Shown here: positions 1 to 5,711 of the stretch, piece by piece
Layout of the letters: the number at the start of each line of letters is the position of its first letter
How positions within the stretch are numbered: position 1 is the stretch's first letter
Program-made: the position numbers and the translations under genes
DNA from: Clostridia bacterium
Lineage (GTDB): Bacteria > Bacillota_A > Clostridia > Oscillospirales > CAG-272
DNA length: 8,329 nucleotides
Assembly: GCA_017632155.1 (NCBI GenBank)
Contig: JAGBRZ010000118.1
Span: 1-8,329, forward strand
Direction: 5' to 3'
The notes under the pieces: model-generated
What the model saw: only the letters and a program-made list of their open reading frames with translations
What the model was told of the DNA's origin: nothing
Databases searched by the model: none

Positions 1-25
1 ACGGAATATTACCTTTCTTTGGGAA

Positions 26-1429
26 TCAGAACTCGAGCTTGCTCTCGATATAGGTCTTGACCTCGCTCATGGGGATACGGATCTGCTCCATAGAGTCACG
101 GTCACGAACGGTTACGCAACCGTCGGTCTCACTCTCAAAGTCGTAGGTGATGCAGAAGGGAGTACCGATCTCGTCCTGGCGGCGGTATCTCTTACCGATA
201 GAGCCTGCCTCATCGTACTCAACGGGGAAGTACTTAGCGAGCTGATCTGCGAACTCGCCTGCCTGCTCGCCAAGCTTCTTGGAGAGGGGAAGGATAGCAG
301 CCTTAACGGGAGCGAGAGCGGGATGCAGGTGGAGAACTACGCGGACGTCGTTCTTCTCTGCGTCGATAACCTCTTCGTCGTAAGCATCAACGAGGAAAGC
401 GAGAGCAACACGGTCAGCACCGAGCGAGGGCTCAACAACGTAAGGAACGTACTTTTCGTTGGTCTCGGGATCAAAGTACATCATATCCTTGCCGCTGTGC
501 TTTGCATGCTGCGAAAGGTCGTAATCGGTTCTGTCGGCAACGCCCCAAAGCTCGCCCCATCCAAACGGGAACAGGAACTCAAAGTCGGTGGTTGCCTTGG
601 AATAGAAGCAAAGCTCCTCGGGGCTGTGGTCGCGCAGTCTGAGGTTGGACTCGGTCATACCGAGGTCAAGCAGCCACTGACGGCAGTATGCGCGCCAGTA
701 CTCAAACCATTCAAGGTCGGTTCCCGGCTTGCAGAAGAACTCAAGCTCCATCTGCTCGAACTCACGAACGCGGAAGATGAAGTTACCGGGGGTGATCTCG
801 TTACGGAAGGACTTACCGATCTGAGCGATACCGAAGGGCATCTTGCGTCTGGTGGTTCTCTGTACGTTTACGAAGTTGGTGAAAATACCCTGAGCGGTCT
901 CGGGACGGAGGTAAACGGTGTTCTTTGCGTCCTCGGTTACGCCCTGGAAGGTCTTGAACATAAGGTTGAACTGACGGATGTCGGTGAAGTTATGCTTGCC
1001 GCAGGTGGGGCAAGGAATGTTGTGCTCTTCAACGAATTCCTTCATTTCAGCGTGTGTGAAAGCGTCGATGGGCTTGGGAAGCTCGAATGAGTTCTCTGCG
1101 CACCAGTCCTCGATGAGCTTGTCAGCGCGGAATCTTTCGTGGCACTCGCGGCAGTCCATAAGGGGATCGGAGAAGCCTGCAAGGTGACCGGATGCTACCC
1201 AGGTCTGGGGGTTCATAAGAATAGCCGCGTCAAGACCGACGTTGTACTTGTTCTCCTGAACGAACTTCTTCCACCAAGCCTTCTTTACGTTGTTCTTCAG
1301 CTCAACACCGAGAGGTCCGTAGTCCCAGGTGTTTGCAAGGCCGCCGTAGATCTCGGAGCCGGGGAAAATGAAGCCGCGGTTTTTACACAGAGCGACTATT
1401 TTGTCCATGGTTTTTGCTTTGTTGTCCAT
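26..1429 (-). CDS. glyS: Glycyl-tRNA synthetase, single-chain (alpha2) class II type
   Basis: Charges tRNA-Gly with glycine in the cytoplasm. This is the single-chain dimeric form shared with archaea and eukaryotes, not the split GlyQ/GlyS alpha2-beta2 enzyme. At 467 residues it has the usual bacterial length for this form. The N-terminal block reads [11 protein letters not shown] and WDYGPLG. Two C-x2-C pairs (C93/C96 and C140/C143) suggest a zinc-binding insertion. Catalytic motifs are [10 protein letters not shown] (174-183), motif 2 FRNEITP (208-214) and motif 3 with GADR at 337-340. The C-terminal anticodon-binding domain covers about 360-455, with the [18 protein letters not shown] block (409-426). 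The first ATG is preferred over M8 because AGAGGA lies 8 bases upstream. It follows the LCP-like gene by 17 bases and is probably co-transcribed with it. No T-box leader is present directly upstream. Identity is very secure. Confidence 0.98.
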   Translation of the reverse strand: MDNKAKTMDKIVALCKNRGFIFPGSEIYGGLANTWDYGPLGVELKNNVKKAWWKKFVQENKYNVGLDAAILMNPQTWVASGHLAGFSDPLMDCRECHERFRADKLIEDWCAENSFELPKPIDAFTHAEMKEFVEEHNIPCPTCGKHNFTDIRQFNLMFKTFQGVTEDAKNTVYLRPETAQGIFTNFVNVQRTTRRKMPFGIAQIGKSFRNEITPGNFIFRVREFEQMELEFFCKPGTDLEWFEYWRAYCRQWLLDLGMTESNLRLRDHSPEELCFYSKATTDFEFLFPFGWGELWGVADRTDYDLSQHAKHSGKDMMYFDPETNEKYVPYVVEPSLGADRVALAFLVDAYDEEVIDAEKNDVRVVLHLHPALAPVKAAILPLSKKLGEQAGEFADQLAKYFPVEYDEAGSIGKRYRRQDEIGTPFCITYDFESETDGCVTVRDRDSMEQIRIPMSEVKTYIESKLEF

Positions 1430-1437
1430 TTTTTGTA

Positions 1438-1443
1438 TCCTCT
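1438..1443 (-). promoter_or_regulatory. glyS ribosome binding site
   Basis: AGAGGA with an 8-base spacer to the ATG at 1429. It lies in the 17-base gap after the LCP-like stop codon and supports M1 over the in-frame M8 as the start of glycyl-tRNA synthetase. Confidence 0.7.
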
Positions 1444-1446
1444 TTT

Positions 1447-2583
1447 TTAATTATAAATTCTCTTGTATGCCGCGAAAATATCGCAGGTTGCCGTTTCGTC
1501 AACGACTGTCAGCTCATTTTTGCCGACGGTTTGCTGTCTTGTTACTATTGAAAGCTCGCGGTTATTGGGCGCGTATTTGAAGATGATGTCGATATTATTC
1601 TTGAATTCATCAAGTGTGAAATTCGTATCGACGTGCTTCTCCATTTCAGCAAATACAGCGGGTGCGCGGTTATAGTTGGTTATGCTGATGAAGGTGGAAA
1701 TGAACCTTCTGATAAGATCGGCTGTTGTTTTTGTACGTGAGCCGCCGTCGGTATAATTATTGAACATCAACACGTCAAGTACGCCCTGACCGTCAAGGCG
1801 ATGCGCACCTTTGGCAATGTTGATATTTATACCGCCTGCGTGATCGACGTATCTCATATCGCAGGGGACGTTATAGTTGATTCCGCCGAGGGTATCAATG
1901 ATTGCGGGCAATGCCTCCATTGAAATCAGCGCGTAGTTATCAATCGTCATTCCCGTCATTGCGTACACTTTGTTGAGCAGAATATCAAGCCCGTATCTGC
2001 CGTAGACCTCGGAAAGCTTTATGTATCTGCCGCTCATATCGACGTATGCGTCGGTCGGGAACACGGTGTAGGTGAACTGCCCTCTCTCTTTATCTGCGTT
2101 TATTAGCACAAGTGCGTCGGTTTCGATAATTCGGTAATCTACCGAGTAGAAACCGCCCGAGAAGATCAAACTTCCGTCATCGGCAACAAGCCCGTCGGGG
2201 CTTTGATACTTTTCGTCCGAGACAACTCCGCCGGGTTTGGGAAGAGCATCCGCGGGAGGATTAGCGGGCGTTACCACTTCTTGCTTTATTCCGTAAAGCT
2301 TTTCAAGCATAACGGGATCATAGTTGACGAAATCGGAGGGTCTGTAATCTGTTCCTATCAACAATATATTGAACGATTCGCCGCCGCTGCCGAATTGGAT
2401 TCCGATATTTCCCGGACCTTCGTCTTCGGGATTCTCTGCGGTGTCCTCGGGTGCTTGGGTTTCTTCTCCCATTGTGCCGAGGATATTATTTAGTACAAGT
2501 CCAACGAGCATATAAGCTATAAGACCGAAAATAACCAACGCAATAAGGAAAGTCAAAACGAAATTCTTTGTTGCGGAAAGCAT
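1447..2583 (-). CDS. Divergent LytR-CpsA-Psr (LCP)-like membrane-anchored protein
   Basis: Probably an extracytoplasmic protein with an LCP fold; active LCP enzymes attach teichoic acids or other polymers to peptidoglycan. Residues 8-35 form one hydrophobic membrane segment after a short N-terminus with K6, suggesting a cytoplasmic N-terminus. An acidic, proline-containing linker follows (39-58). LCP landmarks in order are [10 protein letters not shown] (72-81), ETDALVLIN (154-162), FPTDAYV (175-181), [10 protein letters not shown] (231-240), [15 protein letters not shown] (258-272) and [10 protein letters not shown] (281-290). The positions usually held by Arg in the R-S-D, P-R-D and R-x-R motifs are E154, T177 and the MFNNY stretch (273-277). 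About 60 residues separate the first two landmarks, far more than usual. Ligase activity is therefore doubtful. It has its own promoter and strong ribosome binding site and lies 17 bases before glyS. The family call is by motif reading; substrate and function are unknown. Confidence 0.75.
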   Translation of the reverse strand: MLSATKNFVLTFLIALVIFGLIAYMLVGLVLNNILGTMGEETQAPEDTAENPEDEGPGNIGIQFGSGGESFNILLIGTDYRPSDFVNYDPVMLEKLYGIKQEVVTPANPPADALPKPGGVVSDEKYQSPDGLVADDGSLIFSGGFYSVDYRIIETDALVLINADKERGQFTYTVFPTDAYVDMSGRYIKLSEVYGRYGLDILLNKVYAMTGMTIDNYALISMEALPAIIDTLGGINYNVPCDMRYVDHAGGININIAKGAHRLDGQGVLDVLMFNNYTDGGSRTKTTADLIRRFISTFISITNYNRAPAVFAEMEKHVDTNFTLDEFKNNIDIIFKYAPNNRELSIVTRQQTVGKNELTVVDETATCDIFAAYKRIYN

Positions 2584-2589
2584 TGAGTT

Positions 2590-2597
2590 CCTCCTTT
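2590..2597 (-). promoter_or_regulatory. Strong ribosome binding site of the LCP-like gene
   Basis: AAAGGAGG with a 6-base spacer to the ATG at 2583. This near-perfect anti-16S match fixes the start codon and makes the first methionine preferable to any later one. It is the strongest ribosome binding site in the window. Confidence 0.85.
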
Positions 2598-2608
2598 CGT
2601 TTTTATAT

Positions 2609-2637
2609 ATTATACTATATTACGCCTCGTTTGGCAA
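2609..2637 (-). promoter_or_regulatory. Sigma-A type promoter for the LCP-like gene and glyS
   Basis: Reading the minus strand, a -35 box TTGCCA (2637-2632) is followed by exactly 17 bases and a perfect -10 box TATAAT (2614-2609). The start of transcription would fall near 2602, leaving an untranslated leader of only about 20 bases, enough for the ribosome binding site and nothing else. It sits in the only sizeable gap of the window, between tgt and the LCP-like gene. The match is seen directly; activity is inferred. Confidence 0.8.
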
Positions 2638-2649
2638 GAGGTTCGAGCG
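2623..2649 (-). repeat. Imperfect inverted repeat flanking the -35 box
   Basis: On the minus strand CGCTCG (2649-2644) faces CGAGGCG (2629-2623), complementary apart from one bulged G, with a 14-base loop that contains the -35 hexamer. An alternative inner pairing is CCTC with GAGG. No run of T follows, so it is a poor intrinsic terminator for tgt. It could be a weak operator or chance. Seen in sequence; role unknown. Confidence 0.35.
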
Positions 2650-2652
2650 ATA

Positions 2653-3786
2653 TTATTCAACTCTCTCGCCGAGAATCTTGACATAATGCTGATAGAATTC
2701 CTCGTATCTGCCCTCGTCAAGCGCTTCGCGGATCTTTTCCATAAGCTCGTTGTAGAAATAGAGGTTATGAAGCACGGCGAGTCGCATTCCAAGGCTTTCC
2801 TTTGCCTTGAAAAGGTGACGGATATAGGAACGGCTGTAAAGGCGGCAAGCAGGGCACTGACAATCGGGGTCGATGGGTCTGTCGTCCTTGGCAAATCTTT
2901 CGTTGAGAAGATTGATCTTGCCCTTCCAAGTGAAAAGGTTGCCGTGGCGTGCATTACGGCTGGGCATTACACAGTCGAAGAAATCAACGCCTCTGCGGAC
3001 CGCCTCGATGATGTTGAGGGGAGTGCCGACGCCCATAAGGTATCTCGCCTTATCCTTGGGCATATAGGGCTCTACCGCGTCAATGATGCGGTACATATCC
3101 TCGGTTGCCTCGCCAACGGCAAGACCTCCGATTGCGTAGCCGTCGAGATCAAGCGCGGCGATCTGCTTCATATTCTCGATACGAAGATCCTCATATGTGC
3201 CCCCCTGATTGATTCCGAAAAGGAGCTGATGGGGGTTGATGGTATCGGGGAGCGAATTCAGACGAGCCATTTCCTCCTTGCATCTTACAAGCCAACGAAC
3301 GGTACGCTCTGCGGACTGCTTGACATATTTGTAAGGTGCGGGATTTTCAACGCATTCATCAAACGCCATTGCGATGGTAGAGCCGAGATGCGACTGGATC
3401 TGCATACTCTCCTCGGGTCCCATAAAGATGCGCTTGCCGTCAACGTGGGAAGCGAATTTTACGCCTTCCTCGGTGATCTTGCGAAGCTGAGAGAGCGAGA
3501 AGACCTGAAATCCGCCGCTATCGGTAAGGATGGGGCCGCTCCAATTCATAAACTTGTGAAGTCCGCCCATTTCATAGATGAGCTTATCTCCGGGACGGAT
3601 GTGAAGGTGGTAAGTGTTGGAAAGCTCAACCTGGCAGCGGACTTCTCTGAGGTCTTCGGATGAAATACCTCCTTTTACTGCGGCGCAGGTGCCGACGTTC
3701 ATAAATACAGGGGTCTGGATATCACCGTGAACGGTGTGGAAGACGCCTCGACGGGCTTTGCCTTCCTGTTTCAGAAGCTCGTACAT
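2653..3786 (-). CDS. tgt: tRNA-guanine(34) transglycosylase (queuosine biosynthesis)
   Basis: Exchanges guanine 34 in the anticodon of GUN tRNAs (Asp, Asn, His, Tyr) for the queuosine precursor preQ1. At 377 residues it has the family's usual length. Visible motifs are TDSGGFQVFSL with catalytic-site D89, MAFDEC (D143), GINQGG at 191-196, GGLAVGE at 220-226 in the base-binding pocket, and FDCVMPSR with D271 as the expected nucleophile. A textbook C-x-C-x2-C-x25-H zinc site is made by C309, C311, C314 and H340. The LAVGE pocket is the bacterial form and favours preQ1 as substrate (inference). The ATG lies 1 base after the mutL TAA, and its ribosome binding site GAGGAG sits in the last mutL codons, so the two genes are likely translationally coupled. 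In many bacteria tgt neighbours queA or yajC; neither is seen here. Identity is very secure. Confidence 0.97.
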   Translation of the reverse strand: MYELLKQEGKARRGVFHTVHGDIQTPVFMNVGTCAAVKGGISSEDLREVRCQVELSNTYHLHIRPGDKLIYEMGGLHKFMNWSGPILTDSGGFQVFSLSQLRKITEEGVKFASHVDGKRIFMGPEESMQIQSHLGSTIAMAFDECVENPAPYKYVKQSAERTVRWLVRCKEEMARLNSLPDTINPHQLLFGINQGGTYEDLRIENMKQIAALDLDGYAIGGLAVGEATEDMYRIIDAVEPYMPKDKARYLMGVGTPLNIIEAVRRGVDFFDCVMPSRNARHGNLFTWKGKINLLNERFAKDDRPIDPDCQCPACRLYSRSYIRHLFKAKESLGMRLAVLHNLYFYNELMEKIREALDEGRYEEFYQHYVKILGERVE

Positions 3787-3787
3787 T

Positions 3788-5698
3788 TTAACTCCTCTTG
3801 AATAAATGATCTATTGTATTCTTTGTGATTTCTATTGCTATTGGTCTGCCGTGCGGACAGCAGATGACTTCGGGATTTGCCCTGAGTTCGCGGATGAGCC
3901 ATTCGGCATATCCCTCGGGGTATACTCTTCCCGCTTTGATAGCCGCCTTGCAGGACGCCTGATAGAGCGCTTTTTCAAAGATTATGTCGGTTGTCAGCTC
4001 TACGCCCGAACCGTTTCTGATCGCTTCTGCGAATGATTCGAAAATTGCGGAAACGGCATTGACTGATATTGACGACGGGATCTCGGTTACGTAAACCGTG
4101 TTTCTTGCAGAACGGAATCCGAAACCGACGCGCTCAATCTTTTCGCGGTATTCCTCGAGAGAGGCGATCTCTTCGCTCATAAGCATTACCTCGACGGGTA
4201 CTGCCATTAGCTGTGTATCGCGCTCCATAGAAGTGAGGGCGCGCTTCAGGGACTCAAAGATAAGTCTTTCGTGTGCCGCGTGCTTATCGACAAGCAACAT
4301 CACGTTTTTATTTTCAACGATTATGTATGAATTAAATACCTCTCCGACAAGTCGGTAAAAACCGCCTTCGACCGGTTCAGCAGGTTTAGCAAACTCTTCG
4401 TGCTTGGGTTCTTCAATTTGCAATGGCTGAGGTATGAATTCTTTTTTGGGTTCTTCCTCAACTTTGTTAACTATGCCTTTATATACAGGCGGTGCTCGGA
4501 AGACTGGTATTTCGGGTGGTGGAGCCTCGGGAAGCGGGGGCTTTTCCTCGATAGGTTTGGGAGGCTCGGAGATGTCCATTTGCGAAAATTGCGGTGTTTT
4601 ATCAAACGTTCTATCAACTACTGGGACGAAAGCAAAGTTTGCCGACGGCTTTGTAGAGCTTGTAAAAGCGGGCTTTCTGCCCTCGAGAGAATTGATCTCC
4701 GGACGCTCGGTATTCTCGGCAAGCGCAGTTCTCGTCGCGTGATAGATAGCATCAAATACGGGGCGCTCATTTGAAAACTTTACTTCGAGTTTGCCCGGAT
4801 GAACGTTAACATCGACGGTGTTGGGAGCAATATCAATGTATATCACACAGCCCGGGAACTTCTCGGGGGCGATATATGAGGTGTACGCCTGCTCGATTGC
4901 AGCCATTCCCGTTTTGGTTTTGATATATCTGCCGTTGATGAAGAAGTTTTGATAGTTTCTGTTGGCGCGGGGTGTGGCGGGAGAGGTTATGAATCCCGAT
5001 ACCTTGACGCCCTCTCTTTCGGCATTGACTTCGAGGATCGCTTTTGCAAAATCCTTGCCGTAAACGCTTCTTATAACCGATTGACGGTTTCCGTCGCCGC
5101 TTGTTTCAAGCTTGAGTGCGCCATCTGAGATCAGTTTAAAGGCAACCTCGGGATGTGAAAGTGCGATTTTTTCGAGTACGGCGCAAACTGCCATTCCCTC
5201 GGTAAGATCGCGTTTTAGGAACTTTAGTCTTGCGGGGACGTTTGCAAAGAGGTTTTCAACTATGATAGTTGTTCCATCCGAGGCACCTCTTTCGCTTACC
5301 GCACCAACTCTGCCCGAATTGATTTCGATAAAAGCGCCCATTTCGCGGTCGCGCGTTTTAGAAATAATTCGCACATCAGCGACCGAGCAAATTGCGGCAA
5401 GTGCTTCGCCGCGAAAACCGAGAGTCATAATGGCCTCAAGGTCATCAGCCTCACGAATCTTGCTTGTTGCGTGACGGCGGACAGCAATGGGCAGATCCTC
5501 GGGCTCGATTCCCGAGCCGTTATCCGTTACGCGCATAAAGAGGACTCCGCCGCGCTGAATCTCGACGGTGACTCTGTCCGCACCTGCGTCTATTGAATTT
5601 TCAACCAACTCTTTAATTACCGATGCGGGTCTGTCGACGACCTCGCCGGCGGCTATAAGGTTGGCAACCTCAAAACTCAATACGTTGATCTTGCCCAT
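3788..5698 (-). CDS. mutL: DNA mismatch repair protein MutL, endonuclease type
   Basis: GHKL ATPase that links MutS mismatch recognition to strand incision and excision. N-terminal ATPase: ELVENSIDAGA (E30, N34), DNGSGI at 59-64, GFRGEAL at 94-100, then the transducer domain ending near HPGK at 300-303 (K303). A proline-, glutamate- and lysine-rich linker spans about 331-440. The C-terminal dimerisation/nuclease domain shows DKHAAHERLIFE at 471-482, SCKAAIKAG at 582-590 and CPHGRP at 614-619, the metal-site motifs of nicking MutL proteins. This fits repair without a MutH partner. QLMAVP at 496-501 matches the position and pattern of the beta-clamp-binding motif known from Bacillus MutL. The gene begins 13 bases after the mutS stop with AGGA just upstream of the ATG, and ends 1 base before tgt. 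At 636 residues the length is normal. Identity is very secure. Confidence 0.98.
   Translation of the reverse strand: MGKINVLSFEVANLIAAGEVVDRPASVIKELVENSIDAGADRVTVEIQRGGVLFMRVTDNGSGIEPEDLPIAVRRHATSKIREADDLEAIMTLGFRGEALAAICSVADVRIISKTRDREMGAFIEINSGRVGAVSERGASDGTTIIVENLFANVPARLKFLKRDLTEGMAVCAVLEKIALSHPEVAFKLISDGALKLETSGDGNRQSVIRSVYGKDFAKAILEVNAEREGVKVSGFITSPATPRANRNYQNFFINGRYIKTKTGMAAIEQAYTSYIAPEKFPGCVIYIDIAPNTVDVNVHPGKLEVKFSNERPVFDAIYHATRTALAENTERPEINSLEGRKPAFTSSTKPSANFAFVPVVDRTFDKTPQFSQMDISEPPKPIEEKPPLPEAPPPEIPVFRAPPVYKGIVNKVEEEPKKEFIPQPLQIEEPKHEEFAKPAEPVEGGFYRLVGEVFNSYIIVENKNVMLLVDKHAAHERLIFESLKRALTSMERDTQLMAVPVEVMLMSEEIASLEEYREKIERVGFGFRSARNTVYVTEIPSSISVNAVSAIFESFAEAIRNGSGVELTTDIIFEKALYQASCKAAIKAGRVYPEGYAEWLIRELRANPEVICCPHGRPIAIEITKNTIDHLFKRS
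3792..3797 (-). promoter_or_regulatory. tgt ribosome binding site inside the mutL 3' end
   Basis: GAGGAG with a 5-base spacer to the tgt ATG at 3786. It overlaps the codons for the last mutL residues (K-R-S), so ribosomes finishing mutL lie directly over the tgt start signal. This supports translational coupling and the chosen tgt start. Confidence 0.8.
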
Positions 5699-5711
5699 TT
5701 TTCCTACCGTT

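Noticed and set aside
1..25. Sequence after the glyS stop, containing AAAGAAAGG on the minus strand
   Set aside because: It could be a ribosome binding site for a next gene, but there is no start codon in the window and no terminator-like hairpin.
323..1090. A 255-codon open frame on the plus strand opposite glyS
   Set aside because: It is antisense to an unambiguous synthetase, has no recognisable motif, and is best explained by codon bias of the coding strand.
2610..2954. A 114-codon minus-strand frame overlapping the tgt 3' end and the promoter region
   Set aside because: It is an out-of-frame shadow of tgt with low-complexity Ser/Arg/Thr composition, no ribosome binding site and no motif.
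2686..3663. A 325-codon open frame on the plus strand opposite tgt
   Set aside because: It lies wholly antisense to tgt, whose catalytic and zinc motifs are intact. The translation shows no recognisable domain, and the frame stays open because the tgt codons avoid triplets that read as stops on the other strand.
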